Shown here: in pieces, positions 54,750-64,000 of the stretch | How the letters are laid out: each line of letters opens with the position of its first letter | Position numbering within the stretch: the first letter of the stretch is position 1 | Assembly: GCA_001986395.2 (NCBI GenBank) | Contig: MQVO02000015.1 | Coordinates: forward strand, 310,001 to 374,000 | Origin: Irpex lacteus | Lineage: Eukaryota > Basidiomycota > Agaricomycetes > Polyporales > Irpicaceae | DNA length: 64,000 nucleotides | Direction: 5' to 3' | Program-made: the position numbers and the translations under genes | The notes under the pieces: model-generated | Told to the model about the DNA's origin: nothing | Databases searched by the model: none | The model's input: only the letters and a program-made list of their open reading frames with translations

Positions 54750-56686
54750 TTAGTAATATGGCCGGTCGGTGCTGTAGTTGTTACTCCCTGGTGTGGATAG
54801 AGCAGTAAGGTCATGCTCCTGCGTATCTTCTTCCCTACCCAATAGCTCCAACTCTTCCGCTTTCTTTCGAGCGTACTCAACCGAGCCGGGACCAAAGGAC
54901 GGTGTCGGGTGAGCGTACGGGCGCAGTGCAACTGCCATCCGTCCAGCAGGTATGAGTCCTTGTAAGTCCGTTTGTGGAGGTACAGGCTGAAATGCCATCT
55001 GCGAAGGACGAGCATGTCAGTGTCATTTAAGATGAGGTTGCACCACATACTTACCGAATCGTTCATCCGTTTATAACCCTTCAAAAATACACCCACGCTC
55101 TCAAGCTCATCTTGAACCCTGATCTTTCTCGCCTCGCGCATCAACTTCTCTCTGTCCGAGCCTATATTTATACCACTTGAGCTCCCTCCGCTCTTCAAAT
55201 CTTCCAACTCCTTCTTGGACCATGTCAGAAATCCAACAGCCGTCCCCGCCCCTTCATGCATCTCACCATAGTCCACCCCAAGCCACTTGTGCGCCAAAGC
55301 ATGGTGAACAGCTATCTCGTCCGCGAGGTACCGTCGTAGTTCAGGGACAACCTCGTCATTGGCTGTTTCGTCTCTGTTGGATGAATCGCCGCTCTTTCCT
55401 GGCAGTTTGAACTTTGATTTCGACGATGATTGGTGAGATGGCGAAGGCCGTGACGCGCCTGGAGTCTTCACTAGCGCACGTGCAGAGGAGTACAATGCGA
55501 CGCAATCGAGATGGAGTTTCGCTGCAAGAGCAGGCGAAGGGTGTGATTTGGGTAGAGGAGGACCGGGACTGACGACGCTATCGAATGCAGCGCGAGTCAG
55601 TAGCTTGCGCACTGCGATGTTCTGTGCATCACCAAGAGCCAATCTTCGATATAGTTGGTTAATGTCATATATGAGGAGCAACACCACACAAGTAGACGTA
55701 CTTGCTCAGGCCGATGAGTACCTCACGGCTCAAGTCAGGCGGATACGGGCAGCTCATACCCGCAGCAATTGCCCTGTCCCTCGCTGCCTCCCATTCCGAT
55801 ACGACATTCTTGGCGATATACTCGTATACTCCAGCCGCTTTGCAGAGTAACGTCACCGCAAATCCTAATCGTTCGTCCTTGGCCTTGCGTTCCGAATCTG
55901 ATATCCCTCGCTCGAACTCGTAGAGGCCAAGCGTGACGACCACCGCGCGCGAGAGGTTGGACAGTAAGAAGGCGTACGTGAGGAGAGTGAATCCCAGTTC
56001 GGCAGCGAGGGATGGGACAGACAGACGAGGGGAGGTGTGGAAGAGTGTAGATGATAGCGTCGTGCGCCAGCTGAATACTACGAGTTTGGTTCATAGCTAT
56101 GACGCCGAGTCTGCTTGCAGTACTCACTGGGTTCAGACTTGATCGTGAGCTCTCCAGCCTTGACGGCCGCGATGATCCCAGACAACTTCGGGATATAGTC
56201 ATCCACGATCTATTTAAAACACCCAACACAACACACGGAGGTCAGAAATCTCCGCGACTGGGGCGAGGACGAACACCACGGAGTGTCGTCCAAGAATAGA
56301 TAGCACTCAGCGAACGCAACGCGCACCTTTACGAGTTTCAGATAATCCTTCTCGCTATCTCCCGTCCGTTTGCTTTCCTTCAGCGCCGCCCGTAGGTTCG
56401 CCCTGGCCTCCGTCGTATCTGAGATGTCAGAGATGTAACTCGCGCCCTGGTCATGTAAGAACTCGGAGAACGAGATCGCCCCCGTCGTAGGGAGCTCGTA
56501 AAGGTAGCTTCCCATGTCCTCTCCGACTCCTAAGGTCAAGTCAAAAGGATCGTGATAGTGTACTGTGGCGGCAGATGATGGCGGTTTGTAGAAGGAATTC
56601 GGAATGATGTGACGACACCTGAGCCTGTTATGGGTCACTGCCGTCCTGAAAAGGCAAAAATCCAGATTCACCTCCACCTCGCTCAT
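54750..56686 (-). CDS. palC: pH-response regulator PalC (BRO1-domain protein)
   Basis: Component of the fungal Rim/Pal ambient-pH pathway. PalC uses a BRO1-like domain to bind ESCRT-III (Vps32/Snf7) at the plasma membrane. Exons 56686-56327, 56209-56128, 56077-55702, 55643-55055 and 54998-54750 give 551 residues. Landmarks: YLYELPTTGAISFSEFLHD, the typical PalC start of BRO1, then YIPKLSGIIAAVK, IFSWRTTLSS, LSREVLIGLSKLALGDAQ and HHALAHKWLGVDYGE. The C-terminus carries PSFGPGSVEYARKKAEELE, also seen in PalC proteins. The start is uncertain: the frame is open upstream to about 56893, and MSEVEVNLDF at 56686 may include leader sequence. Confidence 0.86.
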
Positions 56687-57618
56687 ATTCTCCCGAGTCT
56701 TCAACACACACGACCCATACCATCTCGAATGGTTCGGTATATATTTAGACTCTGTTCTCTGTCTCCTCTGCGATGTTCGCACGGAGCAATTGTATATGCA
56801 ATTCAGAAAGATATTACAAACATGAAGACCGTAAAAACAGCATCGACTTGCGAACGTGCCACTGGTAAGTAATACGTGAGCACCCGCAAACAAGTATTCG
56901 AAGAGTAATATAGCTACAAAAAAGTGGTTTTATCTACCAGTACTTTCACCCTTTGTTTAAATTTGCACGACGAGGAGGGACGAGGAGGCGAAAGAACAAC
57001 ACGGACAGACAGACAGAGTGGAACAGGTGGTGGTGGTGGAATGGGGAATAGAACAAATGGGGCAGTCGAAGCTCTCGGCTTGGAACAGATTAGGTGGAGT
57101 AAAAGATACGCTTAAGTAAGGGATGGTGGGTAGGTGGGTGGATGAGCACAGAACGTGAAGGGAAGGCATGGATGTTAGGTATGACAGCCGGAGATTGAGT
57201 ATCGAACATTGGACATTGGATGAGAAGAAGCAAAACAAAGGAGTGTAAAGATGGTGGGTAGTAGTAAACACAAGGAAAGATAGAAGTAGTAGTAGAAGAT
57301 GGAAAAGAAGAAGCATCGTAGACAATAGACAAAAATGTGTGAGTTGAGTGCGGTCCGATGTACGAGGAAGCATGGAGTGAGTGTGAAAGAGCGACAAGAT
57401 TGCAAGGGTGGGTATGGGTTGAAGGTTCCAAAGACCGACCCAGATTATACGAGGAAGCGCAGGTAGAATATTGGCGTGTACGTATGGTATTTTCCGAGCC
57501 ACCAGAGCTCAACAGCCGCCAGCCCATCCAGAGGGTCGAGGGGGAACGAAGAAGAAGAAGCCGAGCCACAACAAAAACGATCGAAGCGCGGGCGTCCAGT
57601 CCAGTCCATGCGCAAGGC
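56687..57618. other. Purine-rich spacer upstream of palC
   Basis: GA-rich on the plus strand with many GGA/GAA runs. ORFs here are composition artefacts. It holds the palC promoter and the 3' flank of the PPxY gene. Confidence 0.55.
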
Positions 57619-59800
57619 TCACCGAGGCAAATGCACAGGCGCATGCAACGAAAAATCAATCGCATCGTACGCAGGCGGCGGCTGTTCATACACCGTCTCC
57701 GCATACGACTGCCTCCTCGCATGTCCCGCCGGTGCATGTATATTGATCAGCCCAGCGTCCCGTATCGGCCCTCCACCACCAGCAGACGACACCGGCGGCG
57801 CAGCCATCCACGCCATATACTGTCCCCCGCCGCTACTCGATCCCTGCACGAACGTCGCATTCGCGTTCGATTGGGACACCGCCAATTGTCGTAGCTGCTC
57901 TCTCAGCCGTTCCTCCTCCTCTGGCGCTAGAGGATCAGGGTTCATGAGTTGCAATCCCCCTTGTCTGCCAAGGTCATCCGATGCGGATGGATCGTTCAGT
58001 TCGGGGAGGGGCCGGTGTTGAGGGGACAGCTGGCGGTTGAGTTCTTCTGCTAGTTTCGGCGGGAGGGGGAGGGATGTAGATGGGGGAGGACCTGCTGCGG
58101 GGACGTTGGTGACTGTAAGCGACCGGCGCACTACACCAAAGGATCGGCGCGGGGCCGTGCCCGATGATGTCGATGATGTCGACGGCGTTGATGGGCGATC
58201 CGCAGCCACTGCTTGTTCTGAATGTCGATGTTGCTGCTGCTGTTGCGCTTGGAGATTAGGGGAGGAAGCGGATAAGGATGATGGAGCTGGAGAGTACAGT
58301 GCTTGCTGGCTTGAATCTGGCGTGAGAGTCAAAGCCCCTGACGACGTTTGCGGTCTCAGTAAAGGGGGCAAGGGTCCGCTCGGCTTGACAGGTGGTCGTG
58401 GCAGTGGGCGGGAACTATGAGAAGTGTGAGGGCGCGATTGCGGGTATGACCCATCTAAGGGCGCTGATGAGGGCCCGGCAGAGGGTGAGGCCTCTCCGGA
58501 CGAGGTACCGCCGTTGCCCATGGCTGAATACGGACGAATCACGTCGAGACCGGAGGATTGAGATAATATATCGAGCGTCGTCGGTCGTACCCGCGCGTTC
58601 TCCGGGAGCGGTGGCACAGGGGGAATGTCGACTTCCCCTCGGTAGTTTGCAAAGGAGTGTGTAGATGTTGCTGGAGTCAATGGGGTCATCGGGTCGCTTG
58701 AACTTGAGCCAGCTGCAGAAGACGATGTGCCCGATATTCGATTTATACGGAAGTCCCAGGCGTCCGCCGTTGTGTTCATCGTCATAGGAGAGTCCAGCGT
58801 CGGTGAGACAGGTATTGGCTCGTTGTGAATGATCGCAAGCCACTTCTTCACCGCTGGATTCGAGCTTCCTGAGATCCTCACATGTCCACTATCATTCGCT
58901 TTCCGGTCCAGCCACTCCTGTGCGTCAGTCACCAGCAAGAACGAGGTCACGAGTAGATAGTCGAGCAAGACAACCGGCACGCCGTTATAATCCTGCTGCG
59001 CTCTGTCCGGGTCCTCTCCCTCGTTCAAGGTTTGGTACACACGCAGACGCGGGGGCGCGTTTAGGTAGGCGGGCTCCAATATAGCAATGGGACCCTTGAT
59101 GCCTTGCGTCGTACACTGTGCATGTGCAGGAATAATATATAAGAGTTCGCCATCGACGCCGAGAGGAACGTGTTCGCTTACATGAAAGGTGCTGTTATGC
59201 CCGGGCTTCCATTTCAATGGGTGGGGAAAGTGAGGCAAGTAGAATCTTCGGTTCCTGCAAGAGCGGGTAGTCAGCGACCGAGCCGCCCACTCAGGAGCAA
59301 ACGGGGGAGGGAGAACAAGGCAGGCGAGCAAAGCGGGGAGAGACGTACAGGAAATTCGTGAGTGTCCCGAACTTGAGAAACTCCTCGGTGTCATGCCAGC
59401 GACCGTTGTGCAGCTGGACGGTCCTGCCAGAGTTTCCTCGCTTGGAGATGCGCTGCGGCCATTGCACAGTCGCAGCCTTGACGGCTTCGTTGGCGTGGTG
59501 GTCGAGGCGGTAGATAAACGTACTGTCCCTGATGGTCTCGAGGATGTATATTGGCTGCTTCGACACTCCGTCCTTTACGGTGACGTCCAGAAAGGAGGGC
59601 CCGGCCAGCTTCAGAGTGACGATCGGGGTTCCGTAGGGGGAGGACGAGCTGGAAGACGAGCTCGCATGGCCGGCGGCGGAGGGCATTCTGACGAGACCTG
59701 TCGTAACGAGAGCCGACGTGCTTGGGCGCGGCAGTGGCGGCCGTTCGGTGCTGTTTGTCTCGAGTTTTCTGAGGCTCGGGAAAATGGAGGATGTGGACAT
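57619..59800 (-). CDS. Proline/serine-rich PPxY protein of unknown function
   Basis: Exons 59800-59349, 59254-59182 and 59115-57619 give 673 residues. The N-terminal 260 residues look folded: TPIVTLKLAGPSFLDVTVKDG, FIYRLDHHANEAVKAATVQWP, RRFYLPHFPHPLKWKPGHNS, ILEPAYLNAPPRLRVYQTL and VPVVLLDYLLVTSFLL. This strand pattern resembles the basidiomycete DUF6593/tubby-like group, a tentative match by eye. The rest is disordered, rich in Pro, Ser and Thr, with poly-Gln and poly-Pro stretches. A PPPAY motif near the C-terminus matches PPxY, the ligand of WW domains such as those of the Rsp5 ubiquitin ligase. Together this could be an adaptor, but no function is established. The ATG at 59800 was chosen over a longer open frame whose extra part is Arg/Pro-rich. 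Confidence 0.78.
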
Positions 59801-60485
59801 CCTGGCGGGATTGGCGGACTGGGGCGGGGGCTGGGGTCGTCGTCGTCGGTGTCTTTGGCGGGCTGTTTGGAGGAGAGAAGGAAAGGCGTGATTCGCGAGC
59901 CGCCCTTTGCCATGGCTGTCGAAATAAGGGAAGGGCGGGGAGGCAGGGATGACGGTCAGGACCAAGTCGCCGCCAGTGAGACACACGCCTGATCAAGCAC
60001 AGCGGCGCCAAGGACCCTGGCCTACTCAACTCTTTTTACATAACCGTCGTTTCGAGGGAGCCCCGGCATCACACAAAGAATATTATCGGGGATTTTCGCA
60101 CAATTTAGTCGACGCTGCGCTCGCTGCCCCCGACGTTGCCATGTCGTGCTCAGCCTCATTTAGCTTCACTGTAAGCAGGCACATGCTACACGGTCGTCAC
60201 TGCTGTGCTCAAAATACAAGAGACGTTGTCAAGATATTTTAATAGACCCTTGACTCCTCGCTGTTCTAAACTCTCTGCTCGCTGTCCTCGGCTGTCTGCT
60301 CGCTGTTTGGCTCAATGGCGGATGCTCATGAAATCGGCTGTCTCGATCGTTCCCACGCCTCCATTTCATTGTCCCTACACGACCTGTCACACACCCATCA
60401 ATTGTGACCCGCCCGTGACCCCTCCCCCATTTTCGACGCGTCCGAGTCTTTCTCAACGACCACAACCACCTCGACAACGTCCGCC
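59801..60485. other. Divergent promoter region, PPxY gene and CHZ1
   Basis: 685 bp between two starts. It has three CTCGCTGT(C/T) repeats at about 60256-60306 in the CHZ1 upstream region. No gene. Confidence 0.5.
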
Positions 60486-60959
60486 ATGTCCACCGACGCT
60501 ACCAACCCCGCCCACGAGTGAGTTATATGCGCCATCTCTCTCGCTTACCGCGCTCAACTCCCCCTAGCGACGCGATGGACGTCACTCACGACCCCATCCA
60601 GGACAAAGGCAAGGGCAAGCTCGTCCAGGAAGAAGTGACCGACGAGGAAGACGACGAAGACGAGGACGATGACGACGAAGAGGAAGACGAAGAAGGCGAC
60701 GAAGAGATGGCCGAGGTTCGCGCCACGTCCCTCTACTCCCTAGCCACACCAGTCACTAACGCGTCTGTCTCCCCTACAGGAAGAGGACATCTCCGAAATC
60801 GACCCCTCCGTCATCCAGCCACGCCGCACGCGTGGCAAACGCGTCGACTACACCTCTCCCGAGGCCCTCGCCAAAGCTGGCCTCACACCCGGTGACGCCG
60901 CCGCCGACGACGAAGAGGACACCTACGAGTCTGCCAACGACACGTCCATGCAGGACTAA
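60486..60959 (+). CDS. CHZ1: Histone chaperone CHZ1 (H2A.Z-H2B)
   Basis: Small acidic nuclear chaperone that hands H2A.Z-H2B dimers to SWR1. Exons 60486-60517, 60568-60715 and 60780-60959 give 119 residues. A long Asp/Glu run (about residues 34-59) precedes the conserved CHZ motif ISEIDPSVIQPRRTRGKRVDYTSP, split in this text only for length: EIDPSVIQPRRTRGKR then VDYTSPEALAKAGL. The C-terminus is again acidic. The donor of intron 2 is GTTCGC. Length and order match the family. Confidence 0.92.
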
Positions 60960-62891
60960 GACTACGAACAGTCAAAGGGGTACTATATGCATGTATATGT
61001 ATGGGACTGGAAGGAACGATCAAAAACCACCCCCTTCCCCTCCCATGTCACAGCCTCACCCCATGTTCTTCCCAACCCCACCTGCTTCTTCCCACAACGT
61101 AAATCTTTGTTCTATCGCTGTTCTCGCTGTTTATGGCCACCGCCAATCCGCCTCTGTTGTTCGAATACTCAATAACTCAATTCGTGTTTCCGGCTATCAG
61201 CGCGATGGATGGATGGGTGGCTCTCACAGCTCGCTGGTTTCTTGCACCCGCGAACGTCTCGAGGTTGATCCAATCACCTCGTTATTTTCGTGCCGTTCCG
61301 GACGTGGTGTATGTTCGGGTTTGTGCTGTTGAACGTGCCAAGCTTAAGCTTTGTCGGCGCGTTGACTTGGCTCTTGTTTTCTTCTTCTTTTCTCTCTGGC
61401 TGTATAAACGCGTTGATGCCAGACTGTCGAGGCTGTGTTATGAGTAACCGGGATTAGCGATCAGTGGCTCACAAATCTCTTCAACTTCTTCAGTTCAAGC
61501 CTGTTCAAAGCTTACGCTGAGCTGATTGTCCACTGACAGCCAATCAGAGTCCGAGCTGAACACACTTCCCACCAGAAACCGTGACCGTACTTATCCTCAC
61601 GTTCACCCCCAAGAAAATTCAGATGCATCACGACACGCCTCGGACTTCCGGACTTGTGTAGAGGTGCACGCATGCAGTCTACGATCGTGTCGCGACGGTG
61701 CGACGCCGCGGTAGTGATCGTGCAGGCTGCAATAAACTTGGTGTGTACCAACGACTGACGTGTCTAGACTAGAGCTTGTGCTGAACATACCGCTTTTAAT
61801 TGGCGCAATTCAAAGCTGACTTTGCGAACATTGATATTACTACCTAGTAAGTACTACTGGACCATATGCATGGCCACGCTACTTTACGGATTTGAAAGCC
61901 ACCATCACCAATATGCTCGTGGTCTAGACCCAACATAAATACTACTGTATGCTACAGACCTGCTAGTGCTAGAGATCGGTCGGTCGGTCGCGCAGAGGAT
62001 TATAGCTTGTACGATCAGGGTGGCGCGTACCGTCGCGACCTCGATCGTATGTCGCGCATGCAGATACGATAAACCTATCACCACTTGGTATACGAGCCGG
62101 TAAGTTCGGAATCGTCGTAATACGATCGTGAACGGGGTTTCACTAGCATTCCAGGTACCACCTGAGAATACTTAGTGACTTACTGCACCCATACACGCAG
62201 AGGTCCGATCGGGATTAATATTGCGCTACGGACTTCTCACTGGTAGGCCACGAAAGCTGTCGGCGGTGAACGTTGAACACACGGATGCGGAAGTTTTTGG
62301 ATAGGGTGGGGAGGGGACGAATGCAGCATCCCGACGATTTGACATGTTGATCGTGCGGGGCATCCTTCGTGTTCATGAGCAGTGGTTATCACGCGCTTAC
62401 TTATACGCTACATACTGTACCGGCTACTCGTACGAGGCATATACGCGTATACGCTCAAGCGATTGCAAGAGGCTTCAAGTCTATGCTAGTCCTCATTTGA
62501 CATCAGGTCGGACAGTCATGTTTATCGTGTTGTGGGCCGTGTCGTTGTGGGGTCATGACTGCCTTTTATGGTACTACTCAGTTTGCGTTTCGAAGACGGT
62601 AATCGTAGTACAGGTCAAGACGTACTTGATTCGAGCTCACGCCTATACTTGGAGGCTACTACTGGTAGGTAGGTTCGAATTCAGTACTTATCGGTGCGAA
62701 GTGTGAAACGACAAGCTGAGAGAGCAGCGGTCATCAAAGGTGAGTCATCTACTTACCAATGCTGAGTACCGAGTACCGAGTCCTGACCGCGCATGGATTC
62801 GCGATATACACTTGATTATAATTAGAACTCCTCAATACTAGACTCGGATGTCCAAGACACCGACCTTAGGGCCATAGCGTCCCCTACTATC
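60960..62891. other. 1.9 kb without a recognisable gene
   Basis: CHZ1 3' flank, then AT-richer sequence. ORFs of up to about 120 codons (61133-61447, 62344-62706) show no domain and no splice partners. Confidence 0.5.
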
Positions 62892-64000
62892 TCAATGCGA
62901 CGCCCACAAATTCGCTGTCCCAACCACCAGCACGGAGGTCTTACTCTCCCCGGACGCGACAAACGTCTCGAAGAGGGCATATTTCTCCCTATTTTCCTGC
63001 ACCTTCTCAAATATAGCATCGTGGGTCGCCTTGACGCTCGCTGTATCGGTGTTCGGGGCTCTTACGTAGCCGGTAAGAGGAGCCAGCTCACATGTGGGTG
63101 GATGGACGGTATAATCGACCTTTATAACAAGGTCGTGGTAGGCAAAGCCGGGGTAGTCCCGTTCGACGAGACTGCGGAGATAGGGAAGGTGGGTTAGGGC
63201 ATCCCGTATGGTCAGAGCATTGATGAATTTGAGGTCTTTGTTCGATATGGTTTTCGGCTTTCCCTCTGTTGTGGGCGATGTAAATGTCAGTTGTGTGAAC
63301 AAAAGAACTCGTAAAAGCGAACCTAATCGTTGTTGCTGGTGCACTTTACACGCAGTCTTGTGATCGCCTTCCTTCCATGCAGCTGCTTGACATTCCTGGC
63401 AAGAAAAAAAATTTTAGTTAGTAGTCCTCATTGTAATTATGGCAAAACTCGTACCTTCGAACAATAGAAAGCGTGCATACATGCAGCACACGCTCGCATA
63501 TCTTCCTTGCTGCCGAGTTTCTGGCACTAGATACAGTATACTTCGATGTTGTTTCACAAAGAGGAGAAGGAGCGTTAGCTCACTTTAATATTGTCACAAA
63601 CTAGGCGCATGTCTTTCTGCACTTGATAAGTGATTGCGATGCGCTCCTCCGCCAATCTTCGGAAGTCGTACCATGTCTGCTTGGCGATACTATTCGTTAC
63701 CCTCCTCCTATGTGGATCGCGGTCGACCTTCTTCAGGAAATGATCCATAGACTCTAGTACCGAGCGATAAACCAAGTACTGTGGCAGTATCGTCGTGAAG
63801 ATCTTCAGGATTATGTCCCGCTCCTCTTCGGTAACGACATCAAACTTGGGGCTGCAGTCACAGAACGCCTGCAAGAGCCCCGCTCGTATAGCTTGTGAGA
63901 CCCATGTGAAGCCGTCGGTGGATTCGAGGTAGTTGTATAGATAGCCAAAGCAAGAGGCCATGGGGCTGACCAGCGTAGCATCATTCTTGGAGTTCATTGC
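62892..64000 (-). CDS. MYND-type zinc-finger protein, 5' end beyond window
   Basis: Visible exons: 64000 (or beyond) to 63584, 63526-63455, 63395-63323 and 63265-62892. The MYND finger is complete across two exons: CQKLGSKEDMRACAAC, then FYCSKECQAAAWKEGDHKTAC, giving the C-x-x-C, C-x-x-C, H and C zinc ligands. MYND fingers mediate protein-protein contacts. N-terminal of it is a helical region (ESMDHFLKKVDRDPHRRRV and others), as in the large Agaricomycete MYND family. The C-terminal part after the finger has no known domain. An ATG at 63997 exists but is probably internal, since these proteins usually extend further upstream. Confidence 0.85.

Noticed and set aside
59393..59992. 199-codon plus-strand ORF opposite the PPxY gene's first exon
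   Set aside because: It is the antisense shadow of a GC-rich coding exon and shows no domain.
62344..62706. 120-codon ORF in the right intergenic region
   Set aside because: No recognisable family and no flanking exons or promoter support.
1..64000. CRISPR arrays, operons, insertion sequences, tRNA or rRNA genes, integrated virus
   Set aside because: Introns throughout show a eukaryotic nuclear locus. I saw no regularly spaced repeats, transposase, reverse transcriptase, capsid or tRNA-like box A/B pairs; a tRNA scan was not run.

Overview
This is nuclear DNA of a filamentous basidiomycete, most likely a mushroom-forming Agaricomycete. The genes are split by many short GT-AG introns (mostly 45-70 nt), start codons sit in fungal contexts, intergenic gaps are short, and the proteins include families typical of that class: multiple F-box-like and BTB paralogs, a MYND protein, PalC, and a HAC1-type bZIP whose reading frame breaks where an unconventional intron is expected. 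No bacterial, organellar, viral or transposon gene was recognised, and no tRNA or rRNA was found. Twenty-five complete or nearly complete protein genes, two genes cut by the window edges and one BTB pseudogene can be supported, mostly at exon level.

Layout. 1-1.5 kb: D-amino-acid oxidase, 3' end off the window. 3.8-5.3 kb: membrane-anchored glutaredoxin-like protein that lacks the catalytic cysteine. 7.4-13.2 kb: a BTB array (one wreck, three intact genes). 13.9-22.9 kb: a housekeeping block of gluconokinase, 20S proteasome alpha-4, Ctr copper transporter, Sm-D3 and a CLC chloride/proton antiporter. 23.2-26.7 kb: two tandem alpha/beta hydrolases with the same ten-exon structure. 27-29 kb: a 699-residue F-box-like protein. 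29.5-32.2 kb: two more BTB genes on the minus strand. 32.6-37.1 kb: TSR1 (40S assembly) and the HAC1/XBP1-type unfolded-protein-response factor. 38-45 kb: three related F-box-like genes with an intron at shared places. 45.8-46.6 kb: ribosomal protein uS12 (RPS23). 47.2-51.2 kb: two tandem homoserine-acetyltransferase-like alpha/beta hydrolases, the second carrying a perfect 306-bp internal tandem duplication. 52-53.8 kb: aldo-keto reductase. 54.7-56.7 kb: PalC (Rim/Pal ambient pH pathway). 57.6-59.8 kb: a proline-rich PPxY protein of unknown function. 60.5-61 kb: CHZ1 histone chaperone. 62.9-64 kb: MYND zinc-finger protein running off the right edge.

Conserved single-copy genes alternate with young duplicated families (BTB, F-box-like, two hydrolase pairs). 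BTB and F-box proteins are commonly substrate receptors of cullin-RING ubiquitin ligases, so much of the accessory content may be a lineage-specific pool of degradation adaptors. That is an inference, not something the sequence proves. The strongest items for follow-up are the HAC1 frame break, the BTB family with a shared C-terminal Cys/Trp module and terminal mini-exon, the in-frame acidic tail lying behind a UGA in the second F-box-like gene, the 306-bp duplication, and the cysteine-less glutaredoxin.
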